A stretch of 5,264 nt of DNA, taken from Bacillota bacterium. Its GTDB lineage: Bacteria > Bacillota > Bacilli > Alicyclobacillales > Alicyclobacillaceae. The stretch spans positions 1 through 5,264 of the forward strand of contig JAKADF010000284.1 of assembly GCA_021820805.1 (NCBI GenBank), given 5' to 3'. Under the pieces are notes generated by a model, which was not told the origin of the DNA, did no database searches, and saw nothing but the letters and a program-made list of their open reading frames with translations. Shown here piece by piece: positions 1-5,264 of this stretch (positions are counted from its first letter, which is position 1; each line of letters begins with the position of its first letter). Made by a program: the position numbers and the translations under genes.

Positions 1-427
1 CAAGTACCAGAAAAACTATTATTAGAACAACCATGCTTCCCTGCCCAAGGTTAATACCAAAAGGTGCAAATGTCATACCAGCAATTCCGTTTGGTCCGCC
101 TGTAACAGGCGTCCAATCCATAAACAAATCGTAAGCAATAATTTGCACAGCGAATGATGCAAGAATAAAATGCTCACCTGATACTCGAATTGAAGGTAAT
201 GTGATTATCATACAAATCACAGCACCCACCACTGCAGATATTACAATACTGAAAATTGTACCCGTGTTAAACTTAAGTGAAAAAATTGCAGTTAAGTAGG
301 CGCCAACTCCGAACACAGCAGCTTGACTCATTGACATGAGATTGCTGTATCCAACTAGCAGGTCTTGAGCTATGGCAACTATCGCATATAGCCCTATCAG
401 GCCAACTACATAAATAACGTACTCCAT
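1..427 (-). CDS. livM: LivM-type ABC transporter permease, N-terminal part (C-terminus off window)
   Basis: Second membrane-spanning permease of a branched-chain amino acid-type ABC importer; it would pair with the LivH-type protein just upstream to form the transmembrane channel. My translation from the ATG at 427 gives 142 residues (starting MEYVIYVVGLIGLYAIVAIA) and stays open to the window edge, so about half or more of a normal LivM is missing. Hydrophobic segments lie near residues 3-22, 29-50, 58-80 and 128-142. Family signatures are a SNLMSMSQAAVFGVGAY block near residues 26-42 (the permease 'S.GQ..f.giGAY' region) and TGGPNGIAGM near residues 109-118, a typical LivM 'TGG..G' motif. 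An in-frame TGA (the livH stop) lies two codons before this ATG, so no longer start exists. The gap to livH is 6 bases and both genes are in the same frame. The family call is solid; the transported compound is unknown. Confidence 0.9.
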   Translation of the reverse strand, partial: MEYVIYVVGLIGLYAIVAIAQDLLVGYSNLMSMSQAAVFGVGAYLTAIFSLKFNTGTIFSIVISAVVGAVICMIITLPSIRVSGEHFILASFAVQIIAYDLFMDWTPVTGGPNGIAGMTFAPFGINLGQGSMVVLIIVFLVL

Positions 428-433
428 CCGGTC

Positions 434-1321
434 TCAGACCCCCTTAGCGCGAATTCCCTTGCTAACTATCCCGTTTGGCCGGAATAGGATAAGAGCGAGA
501 AAGATTGAGTATACAATGACTTCAATCCATTTCTCAGGAAGCGAAATCAGGATTAAACTTTGAAACAAGCCGACAACCATGGCAGTTACGAAAGAAGATA
601 CAAAGTGTCCGGTTCCCGTAAGTAGAACGACCATGATTGCTATCAGTGTAATGGATATTGCATTTTCACTTGATGCTCCAATCTCAAAGGCCAATAACCC
701 ACCAGCAAGTGCCGCAATTCCCGAAGCCAAGGCATAAGCATAAATGTAAGCTCTAGGAACTGAAATCCCAATACAGCGAGCCATATAGGGTGAATCCGAC
801 ACAGCACGCATAACCTTACCTAATTTTGTCCGTCTATATAAAAACTCGATCAATGCAATTACGAAGACAGCCAAAACTAAGGAAATGATATGAAGAACTG
901 TTGTGTTTACTCCAAGGCCGAGTCGCACAGTATTACCCAGGTAAGCCACGTTTGGTTGTACGGGACTTACACCAAAAATCAGAACAAACATATTTGTTAA
1001 CAGGGTAAGTAACCCTAATGAAGCAAGAAATAATCCTAATGAAACACCTGATGAGCGACGCAATCTGGAGTAAAGCAAAACTTCAATTAACACTCCAAGC
1101 CCCGCACCGACCAAAACAGCAATGACCAGCGAGAGCGGGATACTGAGATGAAAATCGTTTACGCAAGCATAAGTAACGTAACCACCAATCGCAAAAACGG
1201 CGCCTTGGGCAATATGGAAGTCGTGTGTAGCTGAATAGCTTACTGTGAAAGCAAGTGAGCACAAGGCAAATATCACGGCTGTAAATAACCCGCTTACTAG
1301 CAAAGCAAACAAAGTTAGCAT
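434..1321 (-). CDS. livH: LivH-type ABC transporter permease
   Basis: Membrane permease of the LivH family (PF02653 type), 295 residues, a normal full length. It is very hydrophobic, with about eight likely membrane segments, for example near residues 2-26, 37-53, 60-83, 97-118, 141-161, 191-214, 222-252 and 266-281. Family signatures are ATHDFHIAQGAVFAIGGY (31-48), in place of the usual 'NFAHG...GAY'; a cytoplasmic loop TKLGKVMRAVSDSPYMARCIGI (165-186), which corresponds to the ATPase-contact 'lG...RA...d...A...GI' region; and a C-terminal LFRPNGIV (279-286). The ATG at 1321 is the first in-frame start after an in-frame TAG located in the ribosome-binding-site region. The gene follows the binding protein after an 87-base gap and precedes livM by 6 bases. 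The divergent first signature suggests a ligand other than leucine, but this is inference. Confidence 0.93.
   Translation of the reverse strand: MLTLFALLVSGLFTAVIFALCSLAFTVSYSATHDFHIAQGAVFAIGGYVTYACVNDFHLSIPLSLVIAVLVGAGLGVLIEVLLYSRLRRSSGVSLGLFLASLGLLTLLTNMFVLIFGVSPVQPNVAYLGNTVRLGLGVNTTVLHIISLVLAVFVIALIEFLYRRTKLGKVMRAVSDSPYMARCIGISVPRAYIYAYALASGIAALAGGLLAFEIGASSENAISITLIAIMVVLLTGTGHFVSSFVTAMVVGLFQSLILISLPEKWIEVIVYSIFLALILFRPNGIVSKGIRAKGV
439..445 (-). promoter_or_regulatory. Ribosome-binding site for livM
   Basis: The minus strand reads AAGGGGG inside the last codons of livH, 11 bases before the livM ATG at 427. The spacing is a little long. Because the site lies within livH and the two genes are 6 bases apart, translation of livM is probably coupled to that of livH. 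Confidence 0.5.
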
Positions 1322-1333
1322 TGCATTTATCTA

Positions 1334-1340
1334 CCTCCTC
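1334..1340 (-). promoter_or_regulatory. Ribosome-binding site upstream of livH
   Basis: The minus strand reads GAGGAGG at 1340-1334. It is 12 bases from the livH ATG at 1321, longer than ideal, but only 7 bases from another, out-of-frame ATG at 1326 that opens a three-codon frame ending within livH. The 5' side of the site abuts the 3' arm of the stem-loop at 1339-1388. Confidence 0.65.
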
Positions 1341-1388
1341 TGCGCGAGCAAGAAACGTCCAGGCAATAAACATCTTTACTCGCGCAGA
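1339..1388 (-). other. Intergenic stem-loop between binding protein and livH
   Basis: TCTGCGCGAG (1339-1348) is the perfect reverse complement of CTCGCGCAGA (1379-1388), giving a 10-bp GC-rich stem. After a small internal loop, four more pairs form (1350-1353 with 1373-1376), leaving a 19-base loop. In the minus-strand transcript the 3' arm runs directly into the GGAGG of the livH ribosome-binding site. No run of U follows, so it is not a standard intrinsic terminator. Its place, after a binding-protein gene and before the permease genes, fits a hairpin that protects the upstream message or reduces expression of the permeases. That role is inference; the repeat itself is seen. Confidence 0.6.
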
Positions 1389-1408
1389 TTTAAATTCAAG
1401 ATTTTATT

Positions 1409-2560
1409 CTACTTTTGAAGCGGAGTATCTTTACCGTTTTCTACCTGATTCAGCGTTACTGGTACTGAGCTTGTCCCCTTAGCATCAAAGGAAATTGTGC
1501 CGACAGGTGTGTCAAACTTCTTGAGTGCTGTGATTGCGTTCTTAATGGAATCACCATTAATCTTCTCGTTATGTTTCACAACATAATCTAATGCCTTGGC
1601 AAAGATCTCTACAGAGTTATAAGAGGTAATTGAATACACTGTAGGTTGGGTGTTGAACTTTTTCTGGTAATTATCTATGAACTCGCCGCTCGGAGACATT
1701 TGCAGACTCGTATGAATGAGACCCTGGGACTCAGGCAGCCCATAAACAGCAGGTATCATCGCAACGGATGTTGCCGCAAATGGAGTTGAAACACCAATCT
1801 GTTTTGCTTGTGTTAGCAAATCAACTGTATCCTGGCCATATGTGCCGATGATAATCACTTGAGGATTTGCACTCTTAACCTTCGTTAATTGTGGCTGCCA
1901 ACTGGTTGAACCGAGTGCTCCAGATTCTGCATCTACAATAGTTCCGCCGACTGAAGAAATTTGTGATTTTATCTGATTGTAAAGATCAAGCCCTAAACCA
2001 GCGTTATCATACACAATCCCAACTTTCGTGAAACCTTTTACTTTTACGAGATAGTTGAGCAGTGATGGAACTTCCAAACCTGCGAGCGGAATATCATTAA
2101 ACAAGTATGGAGACGCACCGGCAAGTGTATCATCCTGGGCAAAACCATTCATCAAGGTAATATGGTTTTGATTTGCTATTGGTAGTTGTGCAGGAATGAC
2201 ATTGCTATAGCTCACCAAACTGTACGGAACATGATAAATACTAGATAGCTGCCGTAATGCTGTTACGCCAAGAGTAGCCTCGGATTGATGATCTTCAAAC
2301 TGTATATTAATCTTGATTCCATCAACGCCGCCCGCACTATTAATTTCATCCTGCGCCAGCGTCATGCCATCCCTGCCCATCGTCCCATACATCGCACCTT
2401 GGCCTGTGAGTGGCAGAACAGCGCCTATTGTTACGCTCGAAGGTTTTTGAGAACTTGAGGCTGAGCTTGAATTGTTTCCGGACGAGGTGGCAGTTCCACA
2501 ACCTGTAATACCTAATATCGCAGCCAATGTTACAGCAGACACAGCTTTCAAAATTTTCAT
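1409..2560 (-). CDS. Liv-type ABC transporter substrate-binding lipoprotein
   Basis: Extracellular solute-binding protein of the LivJ/LivK family (periplasmic-binding-protein-like, PF13458 type), 383 residues, tethered to the outer face of the membrane; it captures the ligand and delivers it to the LivH/LivM permease. A lipoprotein signal peptide is clear: basic MKILK start, hydrophobic core 6-19, lipobox ITGC with Cys21 as the lipidated residue, then a serine-rich linker to about residue 42. The mature domain opens with VTIGAVLPLTG (43-53) and includes GRDGMTLAQDEINSAGGVDG (62-81) and KVGIVYDNAGLG (179-190), the usual lobe-1 and lobe-2 patterns. I chose the ATG at 2560 because AGGAGG lies 9 bases upstream; the frame is also open to a TTG at 2584 but that would add eight charged residues ahead of the signal peptide. 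The ligand is unknown; a gene name of livK/livJ would overstate it. Confidence 0.93.
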   Translation of the reverse strand: MKILKAVSAVTLAAILGITGCGTATSSGNNSSSASSSQKPSSVTIGAVLPLTGQGAMYGTMGRDGMTLAQDEINSAGGVDGIKINIQFEDHQSEATLGVTALRQLSSIYHVPYSLVSYSNVIPAQLPIANQNHITLMNGFAQDDTLAGASPYLFNDIPLAGLEVPSLLNYLVKVKGFTKVGIVYDNAGLGLDLYNQIKSQISSVGGTIVDAESGALGSTSWQPQLTKVKSANPQVIIIGTYGQDTVDLLTQAKQIGVSTPFAATSVAMIPAVYGLPESQGLIHTSLQMSPSGEFIDNYQKKFNTQPTVYSITSYNSVEIFAKALDYVVKHNEKINGDSIKNAITALKKFDTPVGTISFDAKGTSSVPVTLNQVENGKDTPLQK

Positions 2561-2569
2561 TTTCCTTAT

Positions 2570-2575
2570 CCTCCT
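2570..2575 (-). promoter_or_regulatory. Ribosome-binding site for the binding protein
   Basis: AGGAGG on the minus strand, 9 bases before the ATG at 2560. Its first bases overlap the TAG stop codon (2576-2574) of the preceding dehydrogenase. It decides the start of the binding protein in favour of 2560 over the upstream TTG at 2584. Confidence 0.8.
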
Positions 2576-3719
2576 ATTCAACAATCAATTGATCGTAAAG
2601 TTTCTCAAGGTCATTCACTGAAAATAGCCTTGGATTAAGTTTGGACAAATCAAGCTCATACGCACTCTTTGCTAATAGAGGAATTTCAGTCTTTTGAATA
2701 AATCCTGAAAATTTATCTGGGATACCCAATTGCTTGTTTAACTCCCTAACTCTCTCGATAGCGATTTTTGCTTTTTCAAAGTCGTTATTGCTCTGTTCTG
2801 CACCCATAATTGCAGCTATCTTTGAAAACTTGCCAATATTGCTTTCCAGATTAAATTCCATAACAGTTGGCAATGCGATTGCATTAGCTAACCCATGGGA
2901 CATCCGGGATCCAAATGGCCGTGTTAAAGTATGCGCAAGCCCCGTTCGTGCAAACGTGAGTACAACCCCTCCAAGCAGAGCAGCATACATCATGTTGGAC
3001 GCTGCTTCGCTATTCGATCTGTTGTTCACAAATATTTTTAACCATTCGTATGCCCGACGGATTCCATCAACTGCAAGGGCATCTGTAACAGGGGTAGCGC
3101 CCTTAGAAACATATCCTTCTATTAAATGCGTCAAAGTATCCATTCCTGTTTCTGCGGCAACTCTTTGCGGTACCCCGTAAAGTAAAGTGGGATCTTCGAT
3201 TGCAATCATTGGCCGTACTTTTTGGCTGTGAATTGCCCGTTTCATTTTAAGCACAGGATCTTCAATCACACACGCCATAGATACCTCGCTTCCAGTGCCT
3301 GCAGTGGTTGGTACTGCAATTAAGGGAAGAAGTTTCTTCTCAATTTTTTCCTTACCGAAAATCTCGCTAATACTTTTATGATTCGTTGACAGTGCTGCAA
3401 CCGCTTTTGATACATCAATCGAACTGCCGCCACCGAAACCGACAACTACTTCTGCCTGAAAATCACGCTGTAATTGCATTGCCTCCTCTACGATATCTGT
3501 AGATGGATTGGGCTCTACACCAGCAAAAACAGCCCATTCACATTCTTTCCGATTCATAATATTTTCAATATACGTAAAGGTCTGAGTCTCACGAAGCCGT
3601 TTGTCTGTTATAACCAATGCTTTTTTCCATCCATATCTCTGAATCAGTTCAGAAAGAATCGCCAGTTTTCCCTCTCCAAAATGAATCTTTGTTGGTAAAT
3701 CAAAATTGAAAGGGTTCAA
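2574..3719 (-). CDS. Iron-type (group III) alcohol dehydrogenase, complete
   Basis: NAD(P)- and metal-dependent dehydrogenase of the Fe-ADH family (PF00465), 381 residues, normal length, cytosolic. It interconverts an alcohol (or hydroxy acid) and its carbonyl compound. The N-terminus has the family pattern FDLPTKIHFGEGKL (6-19). The dinucleotide-binding signature GGGSSID is at 96-102 and PTTAGTGSE at 137-145. Metal ligands by family alignment are Asp194 and His198 (MDTLTH), His263 (LAHTL) and His275 (SHG). The spacing from His263 to His275 is 12, against 14 in E. coli FucO, so the loop is two residues shorter, and the second conserved histidine of that region is Arg267. The start is TTG at 3719, supported by AGGAGG 9 bases upstream and by the N-terminal motif beginning right after it. 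It overlaps the hydrolase stop by four bases (TTGA). Possible roles include hydroxyacid or 1,3-diol-type dehydrogenase; substrate not readable. Confidence 0.92.
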   Translation of the reverse strand: MNPFNFDLPTKIHFGEGKLAILSELIQRYGWKKALVITDKRLRETQTFTYIENIMNRKECEWAVFAGVEPNPSTDIVEEAMQLQRDFQAEVVVGFGGGSSIDVSKAVAALSTNHKSISEIFGKEKIEKKLLPLIAVPTTAGTGSEVSMACVIEDPVLKMKRAIHSQKVRPMIAIEDPTLLYGVPQRVAAETGMDTLTHLIEGYVSKGATPVTDALAVDGIRRAYEWLKIFVNNRSNSEAASNMMYAALLGGVVLTFARTGLAHTLTRPFGSRMSHGLANAIALPTVMEFNLESNIGKFSKIAAIMGAEQSNNDFEKAKIAIERVRELNKQLGIPDKFSGFIQKTEIPLLAKSAYELDLSKLNPRLFSVNDLEKLYDQLIVE

Positions 3720-4486
3720 TTTCCAATCCCTCCTGTTGGAGCTTTTTTCAAAGAATTGAAAACCTCCCTGTCATGTGCTGGAAGAATATAGTCCGCTAAA
3801 CCTCGCATTTTTTCCAGCGACAACAGGTACTCCTCAAGATTGACAAAAATACCGCCGGGAACTGGTAAACTGCCGAAATCAGTTGGCCAATTTTCATAGA
3901 GATCCACATTATCACCGGCAATTAGAAAACTACCTTCATCGGTCGGCACGCGAACCCCTTGTGAACCAGGAGTGTGTCCAGGCAAGAGATGAAGAGATAA
4001 CCCGTTCGGAAACAAAAAATCACCATCAACCACTTGTAAACGACCGATATACTGCACCCACGGTGGTGTTATGTCTCTTCCGATATCATAAGCCGCCCTA
4101 TTCACTCTCAAGGGGTTCACCGCATACTCTAATTCCCGACGTTGCACATAAAATGTCGCGTTGGGGAACACGTCCATATTCGAAGCATGATCCCAATGCA
4201 AATGTGTGAGAATCACGTTTTGAATATCGTTAGTGTTTATTCCAAGTTCATGAAGTTGCTCAGTGAGTGTTTGATTTTGTTCCATTTGATAGCCATGATA
4301 GCGAAGTGCAATCTCCGGGTTCGAAGGGCCAGTATCGACAACAGTCAATTCATGCCCGTCATCCAAGAGCCATACTACGCAAGGTGCTGTCACTTTTGTC
4401 CCATAATGTTTATGAAGCATAAACAGGGACTTTTCAAAATTCAAAAAGTTGCTAATATTCAGTGGTTTAATTGTAAATGTAATCAT
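3716..4486 (-). CDS. Metallo-beta-lactamase-fold hydrolase, N-acyl homoserine lactonase-like
   Basis: Zinc-dependent hydrolase, 256 residues, of the lactonase branch of the metallo-beta-lactamase superfamily (AiiA, AttM/BlcC relatives); no signal peptide, so cytosolic. Seen: the HxHxDH signature THLHWDH with His95, His97, Asp99 and His100; VVDTG at 49-53, the usual strand before the active site; His171 in LLPGHTPGSQG; Asp192 in IAGDNVDLYENW, with Tyr197 nearby in the place where lactonases carry a catalytic tyrosine; and His238 in LPAHDREV. This full ligand set fits a two-metal active enzyme. Lactonases of this group open lactone rings to hydroxy acids; some act on acyl homoserine lactones, others on simple lactones. 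Because it lies between two dehydrogenases and ahead of an importer, a catabolic lactonase or esterase role seems more likely than signal quenching, but this is inference. ATG at 4486 overlaps the preceding stop by one base (TAATG); a GGGAG lies 11 bases upstream. Confidence 0.88.
   Translation of the reverse strand: MITFTIKPLNISNFLNFEKSLFMLHKHYGTKVTAPCVVWLLDDGHELTVVDTGPSNPEIALRYHGYQMEQNQTLTEQLHELGINTNDIQNVILTHLHWDHASNMDVFPNATFYVQRRELEYAVNPLRVNRAAYDIGRDITPPWVQYIGRLQVVDGDFLFPNGLSLHLLPGHTPGSQGVRVPTDEGSFLIAGDNVDLYENWPTDFGSLPVPGGIFVNLEEYLLSLEKMRGLADYILPAHDREVFNSLKKAPTGGIGN
3729..3734 (-). promoter_or_regulatory. Ribosome-binding site supporting a TTG start
   Basis: AGGAGG on the minus strand, within the last codons of the hydrolase gene and 9 bases before the TTG at 3719. 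It is what makes the TTG start of the complete dehydrogenase convincing, since no ATG or GTG lies near the expected N-terminus. Confidence 0.75.
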
Positions 4487-5264
4487 TAAATCACCAGCTC
4501 CCGAAACAAGTTACGAAAGTCTGCTAAAGTGGTTTTTCTAGGGTTCCACTTTTCGTATCCAAGCCCAGAAGCTAATGAAGCAAGTTTTTCAATATGGTCC
4601 ATGCTCACCCCATAATCGACGAGTTTACTCGGAATCCCCAGGTCTTGGTTTAATCGTTCTAGCACATTTGCCCCTTCTAATGCTGCATCCAGGTCATTTA
4701 AGCCAAGGATATCTACACCCAAAGCAACAGATACTGAGCGATAGCTTGCTGGATCCGCTAGCAAATTGAAACGTACAACCAGAGGCAGTGCGATAGCACA
4801 TGCCATACCATGCTCCATTTTGAATTCCGAGGCTAATGCTTTGGCAATGCAGTGAACATTACCCGTCCCTGCAATGCTGAACGCCATACCTCCAAGTGCT
4901 GAAGCTTGAAGCATCGCGGAGGCTGCCTCCACATTTCTTGAATTAAAGACAAATGGACGAATATTTTTTGAAATTAATGAAATCCCGTAATAAGACAATG
5001 CCCTACTCATGTGCGTCGCTTGAAGCGAGCAAAACGATTCAATATTGTGCGTTAATGCATCAAGCGATGTGATAACCGCAATACGTCTCGGAACCGAACT
5101 GAGTAAAGAAGGGTCAAGTACAGCCACCTTTGGACGTAATATTGTGTGTCTTATCGACATTTTTAATCCCGTCTCACTATCTGCAATGGACGCCACGGCA
5201 GAAACTTCAGAACCGGTGCCTGCAGTTGTCGGAACGGCAATGAGCGTTGCTGGATAGTTTATAA
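4486..5264 (-). CDS. Iron-type (group III) alcohol dehydrogenase, C-terminal part (start off window)
   Basis: A second Fe-ADH family enzyme. The frame is open to the window edge: 258 residues are visible, and by comparison with the complete paralogue about 125 N-terminal residues, including the GGGS nucleotide-binding loop, lie outside. The visible part opens at PTTAGTGSEVS (residues 11-21 of the visible part), then has the metal ligands Asp68 and His72 (SLDALTH), His137 (NVHCI) and His151 (MEHG), with the usual 14-residue spacing between the last two, and the C-terminal family pattern WNPRKTTLADF. The residue four after His137 is lysine (Lys141), where many members have histidine. Only about a third of residues look identical to the other dehydrogenase here, so the two are old paralogues rather than a recent duplication and probably use different substrates. 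The GTG at 5196 is internal, in the middle of a conserved motif region, and not the true start. Confidence 0.92.
   Translation of the reverse strand, partial: INYPATLIAVPTTAGTGSEVSAVASIADSETGLKMSIRHTILRPKVAVLDPSLLSSVPRRIAVITSLDALTHNIESFCSLQATHMSRALSYYGISLISKNIRPFVFNSRNVEAASAMLQASALGGMAFSIAGTGNVHCIAKALASEFKMEHGMACAIALPLVVRFNLLADPASYRSVSVALGVDILGLNDLDAALEGANVLERLNQDLGIPSKLVDYGVSMDHIEKLASLASGLGYEKWNPRKTTLADFRNLFRELVI

Larger units (their letters stand above)
1..5264 (-). other. Probable single operon, both ends off window
   Basis: All six genes run on the minus strand with junctions of -1, -4, +13, +87 and +6 bases. No intrinsic terminator and no convincing promoter was seen between them. Transcription therefore probably starts above 5264 and runs past base 1, where livM continues and the two ATPase genes (livG, livF) usual for such transporters would be expected. 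A separate weak promoter in the 87-base gap cannot be excluded. Confidence 0.7.

Noticed and set aside
430..440. 11-base palindrome GGTCTCAGACC spanning the livH stop codon
   Set aside because: Short, with a one-base centre that cannot form a full hairpin; likely chance.
1083..1373. A 96-codon minus-strand open frame starting in the gap and overlapping livH in another frame
   Set aside because: It runs through the stem-loop and livH ribosome-binding site and into livH in a shifted frame, with a Cys- and Arg-rich translation that looks non-coding.
1376..1400. Possible promoter in the 87-base gap (TTGAAT with a TAAAGA further on, minus strand)
   Set aside because: The spacing is about 15 bases and the -10 match is poor; not strong enough to call.
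2561..2584. TTG at 2584 as start of the binding protein
   Set aside because: It would put eight extra residues before a good lipoprotein signal, has no good ribosome-binding site, and lies upstream of the AGGAGG that serves the ATG at 2560.
2734..3180. A 148-codon plus-strand open frame opposite the complete dehydrogenase
   Set aside because: It lies wholly antisense to a clear Fe-ADH gene, has no ribosome-binding site I can see and its translation resembles no family; it is a by-product of codon use on the other strand.
3474..3698. Small plus-strand open frame opposite the start of the complete dehydrogenase, and similar ones at 4575-4769 and 5045-5257
   Set aside because: All are antisense to conserved coding sequence with no independent support.
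3883..4489. Two overlapping plus-strand open frames (3883-4209, 4142-4489) opposite the hydrolase
   Set aside because: Both are antisense to the well-supported hydrolase, with low-complexity or unrecognisable translations and no context.
4486..5196. GTG at 5196 as the start of the upstream dehydrogenase
   Set aside because: The same frame continues to the window edge and encodes the conserved PTTAGTGSEVS motif, so this GTG is an internal valine codon.
1..5264. Search for tRNA or rRNA genes, CRISPR repeats, insertion-sequence ends and riboswitches
   Set aside because: Nothing of these kinds was seen; nearly all of the window is conserved coding sequence.

Overview
The window reads as the middle of one long minus-strand transcription unit, with no plus-strand gene I can support. 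In the order of transcription (high to low coordinate) it holds: the C-terminal two thirds of an iron-type alcohol dehydrogenase (5264-4486, start off the window); a metallo-beta-lactamase-fold lactonase-like hydrolase (4486-3716); a second, complete iron-type alcohol dehydrogenase (3719-2574); a lipoprotein substrate-binding protein of the branched-chain amino acid (Liv) ABC transporter type (2560-1409); a LivH-type permease (1321-434); and the N-terminal part of a LivM-type permease (427-1, continuing off the window).

The organism is most likely a Gram-positive bacterium of the Bacillota. The reasons are near-consensus AGGAGG ribosome-binding sites, a TTG start codon with such a site, a lipoprotein signal with a serine-rich tether typical of Gram-positive binding proteins, and a moderate base composition (roughly 40-45% GC by eye). 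I cannot name a genus from the sequence alone.

Gene packing is very tight. The stop and start share one base (TAATG) between the first dehydrogenase and the hydrolase, and overlap by four bases (TTGA) between the hydrolase and the second dehydrogenase. There are 13 bases before the binding protein and 6 bases between the two permeases. The one real gap is 87 bases (1322-1408), between the binding protein and livH. It holds a 10-bp perfect inverted repeat that abuts the livH ribosome-binding site.

Taken together, the genes suggest an uptake-and-breakdown cassette. A Liv-type transporter would import a small organic compound, the hydrolase would open a lactone or ester, and one or both dehydrogenases would oxidise the released hydroxyl group (or reduce a carbonyl). 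The pairing of a lactonase with an Fe-type dehydrogenase recalls the Agrobacterium blc (att) gamma-butyrolactone pathway, but here it sits with two divergent dehydrogenases and its own transporter. The substrate is unknown. The ATPase genes (livG, livF) expected for the transporter are not in the window and would be sought beyond base 1.
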